Assembly (NCBI GenBank): GCA_017478245.1 | Contig: JAFVDW010000021.1 | Span: forward strand, 1 to 64,000 | Reading direction: 5' to 3' | Source of the DNA: Lachnospiraceae bacterium | GTDB lineage: Bacteria > Bacillota > Clostridia > Lachnospirales > Lachnospiraceae | DNA length: 64,000 nucleotides | Shown here: piece by piece, positions 1 through 8,319 of the stretch | Layout of the letters: every line of letters begins with the position of its first letter | Position numbering within the stretch: the stretch's first letter is position 1 | The notes under the pieces: generated by a model | Databases searched by the model: none | Seen by the model: the letters and a program-made list of their open reading frames with translations, nothing else | Told to the model about the DNA's origin: nothing | Translations under genes and position numbers: made by a program

Positions 1-200
1 CGTGTATTGATAAGGTGCCCAGGATTCGTCAGATGGCGGAAGAACTGGGCGTCACCATTGATATCGAAGTGGATGGCGGAATCAACAGCGAGAATATAAA
101 GGAAGCACTGGATGCGGGCGCCAATGTGATTGTGGCAGGCTCGGCGGTGTTTAAAAATGATATCAGAGCAAATGTAGAAGCATTAGACAAACAAATGTAA
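1..200 (+). CDS. rpe: ribulose-phosphate 3-epimerase, C-terminal fragment
   Basis: Only the last 65 residues are inside the window; the frame enters at base 3 and ends at a TAA. The enzyme interconverts D-ribulose 5-phosphate and D-xylulose 5-phosphate in the pentose phosphate pathway. The stretch IEVDGGINSENI carries the catalytic Asp and glycine loop of this TIM-barrel family, and GANVIVAGSAVF is the last strand and phosphate-binding loop. The tail NVEALDKQM is normal for the family, so the gene appears intact at its 3' end. Upstream genes are unknown because the window starts here. Confidence 0.93.
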   Translation, partial: CIDKVPRIRQMAEELGVTIDIEVDGGINSENIKEALDAGANVIVAGSAVFKNDIRANVEALDKQM

Positions 201-231
201 GCAAGTGATGCAAGAAGGGAAAGGTAGTACT

Positions 232-1260
232 GTGGGGCTGTTTCATGGCAGAGAAGAGGAAGAAGAATATAATAATGAGGATTTTTGCTTTGAGGATATT
301 ATAGTGGATGAGCCGCCAGCAGATCCCGATTTGGAGATATACGAGGACGAGTTCGAGATGGAACCTTATTTGGACGGAGTTCGCGAGAGTCTTCCCAAAC
401 GGGAAGAAGCCTTTCGACCTGTATATGCGATAGGAATTGCGGTAGGCTTGTTGGTTATCCTGATTACGGTAGTAGTGCTCATCTGGGTGGCGCTCCACCG
501 TGAACAGAAAGGACAGGAGACCAATTTGCCGACATCGACTCCCGTGGTAGAGATGCAGACGACGGACGAATCCAAGGATGCGGAAGCGCCGGATACGAAT
601 CTTCAGAGCGAAGCACCGGAGCAGTCTGGTGAGGATGGGAAGCCCGATGAGGATGGGCAGCCCGATGAGGACGAGCAAACAGATGACACAGTGGCGCAGG
701 GAGAGGAAGCAGTATCTTTCACAGTTGAGCCCACAGCGCCCATATCCGGCGGAGCTGACATGGAGTTTGTGGAACTTACAGAAAGCGTAACTGCATTGGA
801 TGCTGCGTATATTCACACAGTGCCGGACACACAGGATGTGTCTTATATAGTTGCGCAAATAGTGAACGGTCAGACTGTGACCCGTACCGGAATGAATGAA
901 GCTACCGGTTGGTCCAGAATAGATTACAATGGAGAACCGGCATATATCATTACGTCCTATCTGACTACGGATTTGACTTATCAACCGTTGATTGAGGAGG
1001 GTGCCAATCGTCTGACTACACAGGACGGCAATATTGTTCTTTTTGCGGATTGTGATGATATGCTGGAGGCTACAGAGACGGTGAAGCTGCGCACAGAACC
1101 AAGCACCGCTGCAGGCAATGAAACCGTGTACGCAAGAATCAATCAGGGAGTGACTGTTCACCGCACCGGTGTCAGCCCTGATTCCGGTTGGTCCCGCGTA
1201 GAGTATGGCGGGGAGACAGTGTATGTAGTTACCGCATACATGCAAGGGGTGGAGGATTGA
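232..1260 (+). CDS. membrane-anchored protein with two bacterial SH3 domains
   Basis: Function unknown; probably a cell-envelope protein. The N-terminal ~65 residues are strongly acidic and cytoplasmic. One membrane segment follows (AIGIAVGLLVILITVVVLIW), then an acidic Asp/Glu/Gln-rich linker with a short tandem repeat (PDEDGQ), then two SH3b-like modules of ~65 residues. The modules share the patterns VTRTGMNEATGWSRI and VHRTGVSPDSGWSRV. Such domains usually bind peptidoglycan. I chose the GTG at 232 because GAAGGGAAAGG lies 7 bases upstream; an in-frame ATG at 208 has no visible ribosome site. It ends five bases from a convergent AraC gene with no hairpin terminator between. Confidence 0.75.
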   Translation: MGLFHGREEEEEYNNEDFCFEDIIVDEPPADPDLEIYEDEFEMEPYLDGVRESLPKREEAFRPVYAIGIAVGLLVILITVVVLIWVALHREQKGQETNLPTSTPVVEMQTTDESKDAEAPDTNLQSEAPEQSGEDGKPDEDGQPDEDEQTDDTVAQGEEAVSFTVEPTAPISGGADMEFVELTESVTALDAAYIHTVPDTQDVSYIVAQIVNGQTVTRTGMNEATGWSRIDYNGEPAYIITSYLTTDLTYQPLIEEGANRLTTQDGNIVLFADCDDMLEATETVKLRTEPSTAAGNETVYARINQGVTVHRTGVSPDSGWSRVEYGGETVYVVTAYMQGVED

Positions 1261-1265
1261 GAGAC

Positions 1266-2006
1266 TTACCAGGTTGAGCGATAGAATCTGTCGCGATATT
1301 GCTTGGGTGTCATCCCCACCTGCTTTTCAAATACATGAATAAAATGACTCTGGGAGGAGAATGCCAGATAGTTGGTAATTTCTATGTAACTGTAGTCGGA
1401 ATATTTCAAAAGGTTTTCAGCCTTTTCCACCTTCTTCTCCCGAATGTAGTCGCTCACAGATTTCCCCAGATTTTTCTTGAACAATCTTGACAAATGACCT
1501 TCTGAAAGCTTCGAATATTCTGCAAGATCTCGCAGAGTAATCCGCTTGTTTAAATTTTTATAGATATAATCGGTGCAGAGCACAATGGCTTTGGAGAGGA
1601 TGGCATTCTTTTTTAACTGCTGCATTTTGGTGGTGTAGTCCAGAACCATTGTCTGATGCAGAGTAATCACATTTTCTATGGTATTACAGTCATCCAACTT
1701 TTGAATATAGAAATCGCTAAGTCGATATGCAAGCTCTAATGCCATGCCTCCTTCTACACAATGTCGCGTAACCAAGGCAGTTGTAATCACAAAATGATAC
1801 TTGATGTTGGTCAAGGCATTTCTGGATAATTGACCGGCGCCCTGCAGCTTCTCAAATGCACCGCTTTCGCAATTAGCAATCACATCATTCAAATCCCCGT
1901 TTTTCACCGCATTGTAAAAGGCATACTCATCTTCCATAGGACGATGGGTGAGACCGGATTCCTGTTCAGACAATTCCTTGTGGCTCCATTCATGATGTAA
2001 ATCCAT
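1266..2006 (-). CDS. AraC-family transcriptional regulator
   Basis: A 246-residue DNA-binding regulator. The C-terminal ~100 residues form the AraC double helix-turn-helix: ITLRDLAEYSKLSEGHLSRL is the first HTH, and the second contains YIEITNYLAFSSQSHFIHVF with the family signature ending GMTPKQYRDRFY. The N-terminal ~140 residues are mostly helical and not a cupin; they hold a His/Cys-containing segment (TRHCVEGGMALELAYRLSDFY) common in Clostridial AraC proteins of unknown ligand. The start at 2006 is set by AAAGGAG six bases upstream; a longer in-frame start exists but lacks a ribosome site. It is divergent from the polysaccharide operon and could regulate it, which is inference only. Confidence 0.88.
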   Translation of the reverse strand: MDLHHEWSHKELSEQESGLTHRPMEDEYAFYNAVKNGDLNDVIANCESGAFEKLQGAGQLSRNALTNIKYHFVITTALVTRHCVEGGMALELAYRLSDFYIQKLDDCNTIENVITLHQTMVLDYTTKMQQLKKNAILSKAIVLCTDYIYKNLNKRITLRDLAEYSKLSEGHLSRLFKKNLGKSVSDYIREKKVEKAENLLKYSDYSYIEITNYLAFSSQSHFIHVFEKQVGMTPKQYRDRFYRSTW

Positions 2007-2428
2007 GGAAGTTCTCCTTTCGCAATTACCTAGTGTATTTAATAATAGTTTACCACATTTTACGCGGAATGAAAGCATGCAACATATGAACGGCAGAGTA
2101 AAAATATGCGTTCACGCCCGGTAAATTCTACAAATAGGGTGAAAATGCTTGCATCAGTCAACATTCTGTGCTATAAATTGTATGTGTATTGCGCATTATG
2201 TTGTACACAGAATGACAATTTATTTTTATACTATAGGAAAGTTATCGGGTATAGAAATTATTCTCGTAAACGATAAAGAAAAACACGTTGCAGGTAAAAG
2301 AAATCAGGAAGCGGAATCGTCGCCCGGAGCGCGTTTTGCTGATGGATGGATATAAGTTGAAACGCTGACTTAAGGCACGCTAAGTGTGTTGAGATGGCGG
2401 AGCTATGCCAGTTAGAGGATATACATTA
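2007..2428. other. 422-base divergent intergenic region before the polysaccharide operon
   Basis: This must hold the AraC gene's own promoter (minus) and most likely the promoter and a 5' leader of the downstream polysaccharide operon (plus). It is AT-rich to about 2300 and then more GC-rich. A TATACT at 2227-2232 with TTGTAC 20 bases upstream is a weak promoter candidate. A 68-codon open frame (2149-2355) has no ribosome site and unconvincing composition, so I do not call it. Because LoaP is encoded nearby, a LoaP recognition hairpin may lie in this leader, but I cannot identify one by eye. Confidence 0.4.
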
Positions 2429-3154
2429 GTGAAATTAGAAACACATATACATACACGCTATTCCAAAGACAGCTTACTATGTTTTTTGCCTCTTTATCTG
2501 AAGTGCAGGCTATTGCATATTTCGGTGGTGGCGATTACAGAACATAACAATATTGCAGGAGCACAGAAATTTTCCGACTTTTGCAAGAAACATGGTAATC
2601 GACTATCGGTGATTATTGGGGATGAGATATTTACATCGCAAGGAGAAATAATCGGTCTTTTCTTAAAAGAAGAAATAATGCCGGGGCAGACTGCAAAGGA
2701 AACAATCAGGCAAATCAAGGAGCAAGGAGGGATTGTCTATGTGCCCCATCCCTATGATTTGAAACGCAGTAAAACGGTTCTGCAGGAAGAAGCAATCGCA
2801 GAAAATTGTGATGTTATTGATTGCATTGAGGTGCACAACGGAAGAAATATATCCGCTGATTACAGTACAAAACAGCGTGCGATTGCAGATAAATATGGAA
2901 TCAATTATGTAATCGGTTCCGATGCACATACATGGCTGGAAATCGGACGCAATTACATGAACATCCGTAATGTGCCTGCCAATGCGGATGAATTTAGAGA
3001 TGAGATTAAGAAGGCAACCTTTCACACAAAAGGATGCTTAAAACTAAGTCATCAGATTACAAAAGTTGTGAAGCTGTTAAAAATGATAGCAAAGGGTAAT
3101 TATGATGAAATCTATAGAATTATCGTTAGAAGAATTAAGAAAGATAAGCATTAA
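2429..3154 (+). CDS. PHP-domain metal-dependent phosphoesterase
   Basis: First gene of the polysaccharide operon. The N-terminus LETHIHTRYSKDSLL carries the first metal-binding HxH motif of the PHP superfamily; later motifs are ITEHNN, a PHPYD segment and IGSDAHTWLEIG with the final metal-binding Asp-His. PHP proteins hydrolyse phosphoesters, such as phosphotyrosine in capsule regulators or short nucleotides; the substrate here is unknown. I prefer the GTG at 2429, with AGAGGA nine bases upstream; an ATG at 2405 is in frame but its GGAG is only two bases away. The 3' end overlaps the next gene by 53 bases, implying tight coupling. Confidence 0.82.
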   Translation: MKLETHIHTRYSKDSLLCFLPLYLKCRLLHISVVAITEHNNIAGAQKFSDFCKKHGNRLSVIIGDEIFTSQGEIIGLFLKEEIMPGQTAKETIRQIKEQGGIVYVPHPYDLKRSKTVLQEEAIAENCDVIDCIEVHNGRNISADYSTKQRAIADKYGINYVIGSDAHTWLEIGRNYMNIRNVPANADEFRDEIKKATFHTKGCLKLSHQITKVVKLLKMIAKGNYDEIYRIIVRRIKKDKH

Positions 3155-3710
3155 GGCTGCATGTGAGATAACAAATGATAACAGCATTGATCTTATCATT
3201 TATGTTGCCAGGGCTGGATACCCCATTGCTCTTTATATGAATGAAGTTATGAAGTGTAAGATGTTGGGGATTGGAGCTACGAGAAAAGGGAACAAACTAA
3301 AAGCTTTATTGGGACCATTGGTTTCAGGTATGCCAGGGTTTATCAGAAATTCTTTGATACAGCTAGAGCTGACTACCAAAATACATAAAAAGAAACGAGA
3401 CAGGCAAGTACATTTCCTTGAACCAATCGATGAATCGAAGCATGCTTCCGTAAAAAATATATTAATAGTGGATGATTCCGTCGATACCGGTTATTCCATG
3501 CGTGATGTGATACGGTATGTACAACAAGAATTTAAGGACTGTAAAGTGATCACATATGCGTTAAATGTATGGGATATGAGCAAGGAAATTCTGACAATAG
3601 ATTATTGTACATATGAAAACACGATCATTCAGGCGCCTATGTCTAAAGACTCAAAGGAGTATAACAGGTTTTGTGCACTATATGAGGAAGCAATTCAGAA
3701 GTATATGTAG
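3102..3710 (+). CDS. phosphoribosyltransferase-fold protein
   Basis: A 202-residue protein of the type I PRTase fold. The PRPP-binding loop is clear: ILIVDDSVDTGYSM near residues 120-133 matches the family pattern of four hydrophobics, two acidic residues and a glycine turn. An N-terminal segment, LIIYVARAGYPIALYM, is the usual 'R-G-G/A-x-P' substrate region. Members act in purine salvage or as non-catalytic regulators; the base acceptor cannot be told. AAAGGG lies upstream of tandem ATGs at 3102 and 3105. It starts inside the PHP gene in another frame. A PHP/PRTase pair heading a polysaccharide operon is unusual and might act in nucleotide signalling or PRPP-dependent sugar transfer, which is speculation. 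Confidence 0.78.
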   Translation: MMKSIELSLEELRKISIKAACEITNDNSIDLIIYVARAGYPIALYMNEVMKCKMLGIGATRKGNKLKALLGPLVSGMPGFIRNSLIQLELTTKIHKKKRDRQVHFLEPIDESKHASVKNILIVDDSVDTGYSMRDVIRYVQQEFKDCKVITYALNVWDMSKEILTIDYCTYENTIIQAPMSKDSKEYNRFCALYEEAIQKYM

Positions 3711-3724
3711 GATAAGGAAGTAAC

Positions 3725-4570
3725 ATGGCAAATTTAACAGCAATAATTCTTACGAGGAATGAAGAAAAGTATATTTCTGACTGCATCAAGTCAGTTTCGT
3801 CGGTCGCCAAAAGAATTGTAGTGGTTGACAGCTTTAGCGAAGATAAGACGGTTGAAATAGCAGAGGGGCTGGGAGCGGAAGTATACCGGCATGAGTTTTT
3901 TAATTATGCAAAGCAGTATATGTATGCAGTAGAGATTGCAGATGTAAAAACCACATGGATACTACGTATTGATGCAGATGAAAGATTGACAAAGGAGTCT
4001 GCCGAGGAACTGGAAGAGTTATGTAACCAAAACGAGACGACAGATGTATCAGGAATTATTCTTAGGTTTTATAATGTTTTTCTGGGAAGGAACCTGAAGC
4101 ATGGCGGTGTGTATCCATGGAGAAAGCTTAGCGTGTATAAAGCGGGCAAAGGAACCATCGAAGACAGAAATATGGATGAACATATTATTTTAAGTTCAGG
4201 TTCAGTAATTAAAGCCAAGAAGGACTGTGAACATCAAGCCTTTAAAAGTCTCACTTTTTTTGTCAATAAATTCAACTGGTATAGCACGAGAGAAGCCATG
4301 GACTATTTTGAACAATTAAAGGTTGATTCTCGAAATGCGGATATCAAAACAAGAATCAAAATGAACATTTATTATAAGTTGCCGATGGGATTGCGATCAT
4401 GGATTTTTTATGTATATCGTTATTACTTCAGAGGTGGATTTCTGGATGGAAGAGAAGGCAAGATATATGCCTTTTTGCATGCCTACTGGTATCGGTTTTT
4501 AATTGATGCAAAAATATATGAGCATGAAAAGCTGGGAGACGAATTCGGACCAACAGGAGCATTAAAATAG
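3725..4570 (+). CDS. family 2 glycosyltransferase (WaaE/KdtX-like)
   Basis: GT-A fold glycosyltransferase that probably adds one sugar to the lipid-linked repeat unit on the cytoplasmic membrane face. The N-terminus LTAIILTRNEEKYISDCIKS is the nucleotide-binding strand; RIVVVDSFSEDKT follows, and RIDADERL holds the metal-binding DxD. In GT2 proteins that open with TRNEE the family is often the WaaE/SunS-like group. The C-terminal half has amphipathic helices with aromatic clusters (SWIFYVYRYYFRGGFLDGREG) typical of membrane-associated GT2 enzymes. At 281 residues it is full length. AAGGAAG sits ahead of the ATG. Donor and acceptor are unknown. Confidence 0.88.
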   Translation: MANLTAIILTRNEEKYISDCIKSVSSVAKRIVVVDSFSEDKTVEIAEGLGAEVYRHEFFNYAKQYMYAVEIADVKTTWILRIDADERLTKESAEELEELCNQNETTDVSGIILRFYNVFLGRNLKHGGVYPWRKLSVYKAGKGTIEDRNMDEHIILSSGSVIKAKKDCEHQAFKSLTFFVNKFNWYSTREAMDYFEQLKVDSRNADIKTRIKMNIYYKLPMGLRSWIFYVYRYYFRGGFLDGREGKIYAFLHAYWYRFLIDAKIYEHEKLGDEFGPTGALK

Positions 4571-4599
4571 GGCAAGTGTAAATTGAGGATGGGAAGGAT

Positions 4600-5349
4600 A
4601 TGGATAAGACCGGTTCTTTTTCGGTGGTAATACCGGTGTACAATGCACACGACCAATTTATCAAAACATATGAATCTGTTATCAGACAGAAAAATGTTGA
4701 AGTAGAGGTCATAGCTGTCGATGGCGGTTCGGAGGACACTTCAATAGAATATTATGAAGCGTTGAGTGCGCAGGATAAAAATTTTTATTATATATATGAA
4801 AAAGATAATGGTATATATGACGCCATGAATAAGGGGATGCTGCGGGCGCATAACGCATATTGTATTTTCCTGGGGGCGGGAGACCTTCTGGTTACAGATG
4901 AAACCTTGTTTTCGGTATCAAAAGAAATACAGCGGAGTACGCCGGATATTGTATATGGATATACCATAATGAGAGGAGAAGATACTGAGCGTATATATAA
5001 ACGAAAGTTTAATAGTACATACCCCTTTAGAGCAGATCCGGTCTCACATCAGGCTGTCCTGAGTAAAAGGGAACTTCTCTGTGAATATCCCTTTGATATT
5101 GATTATAAAATAGCTGCAGATCAGGATTGGTTAATGCACATGTATATGTTAAAGAAAAAATTCGTATACATTGATCTACCCATTACCATTTATATGTTGG
5201 ATGGTATCAGCGCATCAGCGCATGGACATAAAAGAGGTCAGCAGGAGATAAGACAGATTCACAAAAAATATTATCCTTTATTGTATTATGTACATGATTT
5301 GCTTCGCAAAATCAATGGTCATTTTTTTAAGATAAACAGAAATAAATAG
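4600..5349 (+). CDS. family 2 glycosyltransferase
   Basis: A 249-residue GT2 enzyme of the repeat-unit assembly line. FSVVIPVYNAHDQF is the first strand of the GT-A domain, VIAVDGGSEDTS the nucleotide loop, and EKDNGIYDAMNKGM is the characteristic segment of WcaA/WfgS-like transferases. The usual metal site is present as FLGAGDLL. SHQAVLSKRELL and DQDWLMHMYML are acceptor-side motifs seen in the same group, where DQDW contains the likely catalytic base. It lies 29 bases after the previous GT gene, in the same direction. No signal or membrane segment is predicted; sugar specificity is unknown. Confidence 0.88.
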   Translation: MDKTGSFSVVIPVYNAHDQFIKTYESVIRQKNVEVEVIAVDGGSEDTSIEYYEALSAQDKNFYYIYEKDNGIYDAMNKGMLRAHNAYCIFLGAGDLLVTDETLFSVSKEIQRSTPDIVYGYTIMRGEDTERIYKRKFNSTYPFRADPVSHQAVLSKRELLCEYPFDIDYKIAADQDWLMHMYMLKKKFVYIDLPITIYMLDGISASAHGHKRGQQEIRQIHKKYYPLLYYVHDLLRKINGHFFKINRNK

Positions 5350-5367
5350 ATTTATGACATTCGCACA

Positions 5368-6135
5368 ATGGAGTTTATAAAGAAAAATATGTGTAATATT
5401 TCAGTCCTGTGTATTTATAATAAACGTGATATTTTTGAATCACAGTTAAACAGTTCCTTAAAAGAACAAGATGTCTTATTGGATATTGTGGGGATTGATA
5501 ATACAAATAATCAGTTTGCGTCGGCGGCAGAAGCATATAACTATGCGGTCGACGAATGGGCGAAAGGCGATATTCTGATTTTTGCGCATCAGGATATTAT
5601 TCTAAAGGAGCCGGATGCGCTTGGCAAATTTGCAGAAGCAATCATGGAAATGCCCATAGGGACTATTTTGGGAGGTGCGGGAGCCAAAGCGTGTGAGAAG
5701 AAAAATATCGGAAATTATACATCCGGTTCCGTATATAGAAAGGAATGTGTTCAAAATGTAAGTAATATCACAGAAGTCAATATTGTTGACGAGGTGATAT
5801 TCGGGATGAGAAGAGAAACCTTTCAATTACACCATTTTGACAGCCGGTTATGTAATAATTGGCATTTGTACGCAGCGGAGATGTGTTTGTATTTTCACGC
5901 ACAGGGGCATTCTGTTTATGTGTTTCCACTGCAATTTCACCATTTTAGCAACGGAGTAATTTCTAAGGAGTATATGCAGGGTTTTGTGCAGCTTTGCGAT
6001 ACATACAGAGCCCATGAAAAATATATATGGACCACCTGTTATAAGGTTAGAAATAGTTTTTTGGGAATACGTCTGCTATACCATGCGTGGATGATGAACA
6101 GAAAACTGAGGAAGATAATAAAGAGAGTCAAATGA
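5368..6135 (+). CDS. glycosyltransferase-like protein (GT2-type, capsule group)
   Basis: A 255-residue protein resembling the shortened GT2-like capsule transferases of Gram-positives. It lacks the classical 'VVIPVYN' start, having ISVLCIYNKRDIF instead, but keeps VGIDNTNNQFASAAEAYNYA, ILIFAHQDIIL at the metal-site position, and the mid-domain Trp/His-rich region NNWHLYAAEMCLYFHAQGH. AHQD replaces the usual DxD, a feature of this subgroup. The ribosome site ahead of the ATG is poor. The stop codon overlaps the start of the next transferase (ATGA), so the two are translationally coupled. The substrate is unknown and non-transferase roles cannot be excluded. Confidence 0.72.
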   Translation: MEFIKKNMCNISVLCIYNKRDIFESQLNSSLKEQDVLLDIVGIDNTNNQFASAAEAYNYAVDEWAKGDILIFAHQDIILKEPDALGKFAEAIMEMPIGTILGGAGAKACEKKNIGNYTSGSVYRKECVQNVSNITEVNIVDEVIFGMRRETFQLHHFDSRLCNNWHLYAAEMCLYFHAQGHSVYVFPLQFHHFSNGVISKEYMQGFVQLCDTYRAHEKYIWTTCYKVRNSFLGIRLLYHAWMMNRKLRKIIKRVK

Positions 6136-7091
6136 AAAAGGTTAATATCATACTTTGTACATATAATGGTTCCAGGTATCTTAGAGAGCAAATAGAGAGT
6201 CTGCTAAATCAGACATATGACCATATTGATATATATATCTATGATGATAAATCCACTGATAATACGATGGAAATTATAAAGGAGTACATGGAACAAAAGC
6301 ATTGCGGGAAAAGGATGTATCTGATCGAGCTTCCTGAAAAATTAGGTTATCCGCAATGCTTTATCCAGGCGTTGCTTGCTTCAGAAAGGGCTGATTATTA
6401 TGCTTTTTGTGATCAGGATGATATATGGATGCCTGATAAAATAGAAAAGGGAGTTAAGGCATTGGACGAACTGGAGGGGGCAGCACAGACCGCTCCCAAG
6501 CTGTATTTTTCTTCCGTTGCGTACTGTGATGAAGACATGAACTTTTTGAGATATTCCCGTTTCTCGGAACATCTCAAAAAAGCTTCCGGGCTTGTGGGAC
6601 TACAGGAGCTTATGTTTGGCGGAGATGCGTTGGGAATGACCTATCTGTTTAATCATGTGGTGCGGGAAGAACTATTGGCAACATATGAGAGAGGTTATAC
6701 CAAAATGAAGGATGGTTTTATCAAGCTATATGCTGCATCCGTAGGAGCGGTATATTATGAAAAACAACCAACTGCCAAATACAGAAGACATGGAGGAGCC
6801 ACCACGAATAACCTAAATCCAAAGGGGAAGCTTGAACGATATAAGTCGATGATTCAAGGAATGTTTTTTAAGCGAAACGCGTTTGAATTATTTCGTGAGA
6901 TGGTTTCCTACATCCAGCAATATCATATGAGCGAAATAAAAGACCTGGATAATCGTAAATTGATCAGCCTTTTTGCCTCCACCGATTCGCTGAAAAGAAG
7001 AATCACCAAAGTTTTTTGGAAGAAACGATTTCGTGTAGTTTGGATAGATGAAATAGGCTATAGAATATTATTTCTTATAGGACGGGTCTAA
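6132..7091 (+). CDS. family 2 glycosyltransferase (rhamnosyltransferase-like)
   Basis: A 319-residue GT2 enzyme. The start at 6132 is set by the ATGA overlap with the previous stop and by the canonical opening MKKVNIILCTYNGSRYLREQ. YIYDDKSTDNT is the nucleotide loop, and YYAFCDQDDIWMPDKIEK is the metal-binding motif of the RfbF/WbbL rhamnosyltransferase group. An RRHGGATTNN segment near residue 220 is also typical for that group. The sugar is therefore plausibly a deoxyhexose, but no dTDP-rhamnose genes are in the window, so the donor would come from elsewhere. It sits just before the polymerase gene. Confidence 0.88.
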   Translation: MKKVNIILCTYNGSRYLREQIESLLNQTYDHIDIYIYDDKSTDNTMEIIKEYMEQKHCGKRMYLIELPEKLGYPQCFIQALLASERADYYAFCDQDDIWMPDKIEKGVKALDELEGAAQTAPKLYFSSVAYCDEDMNFLRYSRFSEHLKKASGLVGLQELMFGGDALGMTYLFNHVVREELLATYERGYTKMKDGFIKLYAASVGAVYYEKQPTAKYRRHGGATTNNLNPKGKLERYKSMIQGMFFKRNAFELFREMVSYIQQYHMSEIKDLDNRKLISLFASTDSLKRRITKVFWKKRFRVVWIDEIGYRILFLIGRV

Positions 7092-7131
7092 TGTACCTGA
7101 GAGTGTTTGTGAAATATCAGAGGAAGATTGT

Positions 7132-8319
7132 GTGAAACTGAAAATTAGTGTAGCGAAACAAACAATAGAATACTTTATCATTATTTTTATTTTGTTCTCT
7201 CCGGAGTCATTTAAATATAATGCCTATATTAACACCTTCATGCAAGTTGTTCAGGCGGGAACTTTTCTCTACTGTGTGTTGCGATATGGCAGGTATTTTG
7301 TGAAAGCGGAAGGGACACCTTTGAAAAGAACCATATGGTTTATTCTTCTGTATGCTATCTATGAATTTGTCATTACTTACTATGTGGGTGAAGGATATGA
7401 AAATACAGTTCGAAGCGTCATTATTATGGCTGCGCTGGGACTGGTATTGTTTTATGGCTTGCGCAATTATCCCATGCAACTGTTGGAGGCGTTGAGGATA
7501 CTGATAGGTGCATATATTGTTATAGATCTCATCACGCATCTATTTCATGCACAGATTTCTTTTTTATATTCCATCAATAGAATTTATATGCTGTTTCCCG
7601 TGTATGGTATGCTGTTGTATTTTAAGGACGAATATAGTGAAAAAAACACCCATATACATGAAATTCTATTTATTATATCGGCATTTTTTGTCACCATCTT
7701 TGCCACCTATTATATGGGTCTGGGGATAGAAGGGAATTTTATCATATGTAATCTGGTGATGATTATTCCGCTGCTGGTTAGAGAAAGAAAGTGGTTGAGC
7801 ATTAATATATGGTGGCTTTGTGCCTTTATTGCAGTCATTAATTTTGTATTTGTGTATCTGGGGATTCAAGGTGATATTTCTGTATTTCGCTATATCATTG
7901 TAAATATTTTACATAAAGACATCAATATAACCGGGCGCACAGCTTTGTGGACAGAGTCCTTAAAGCTGATACGCAATAACTGGATGATAGGGATAGGATC
8001 TGCCTGGAGAGGACTTAGTATTTGGAATAGCTATTATCAGCCACATAATCAATTCTTATATGAATGTATTGTTGGTGGGATCATCGGGTTATGTTTATAT
8101 TTGGCTATTTTATTCTATGCGGTCAGGGTGATCAGTCAAAGGTCAGGACGAATTGAACAGATATGTAAATTTGTGCTTTTTAGCATGTTGCTGCGCTCGT
8201 CGTTTACAAATATGGGACTTATCCAGACCATACCGTATTATTTCATATTAATTATTGCGGTGGCGGTGTGTGAAAATGAGGATATCACACAAAGAGTTCA
8301 AATGCAGGTGGCTAAATGA
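7132..8319 (+). CDS. O-antigen/capsule polymerase-like membrane protein (Wzy type)
   Basis: A 395-residue integral membrane protein with about ten hydrophobic segments. Its large loop and C-terminal region carry the O-antigen ligase/polymerase signature: ITGRTALWTESLKLIRNNWM then IGIGSAWRG and PHNQFLYECIVGGIIGL, with the conserved His in PHNQFL. Such proteins polymerise lipid-linked repeat units on the outer face of the membrane. The start is a GTG at 7132 with AGAGGAAG six bases upstream. The last codons overlap the flippase start (ATGA). The Wzy role is inferred from the motif and from the adjacent flippase; a ligase function is less likely in a Gram-positive. Confidence 0.82.
   Translation: MKLKISVAKQTIEYFIIIFILFSPESFKYNAYINTFMQVVQAGTFLYCVLRYGRYFVKAEGTPLKRTIWFILLYAIYEFVITYYVGEGYENTVRSVIIMAALGLVLFYGLRNYPMQLLEALRILIGAYIVIDLITHLFHAQISFLYSINRIYMLFPVYGMLLYFKDEYSEKNTHIHEILFIISAFFVTIFATYYMGLGIEGNFIICNLVMIIPLLVRERKWLSINIWWLCAFIAVINFVFVYLGIQGDISVFRYIIVNILHKDINITGRTALWTESLKLIRNNWMIGIGSAWRGLSIWNSYYQPHNQFLYECIVGGIIGLCLYLAILFYAVRVISQRSGRIEQICKFVLFSMLLRSSFTNMGLIQTIPYYFILIIAVAVCENEDITQRVQMQVAK

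Noticed and set aside
163..1245. Long minus-strand open frame opposite the SH3 protein gene
   Set aside because: Low-complexity shadow with Cys/His/Arg-rich composition and no ribosome site; the plus-strand frame has clear domains.
2149..2355. 68-codon open frame before the polysaccharide operon
   Set aside because: No ribosome site, odd composition, and it lies in what is probably the operon leader.
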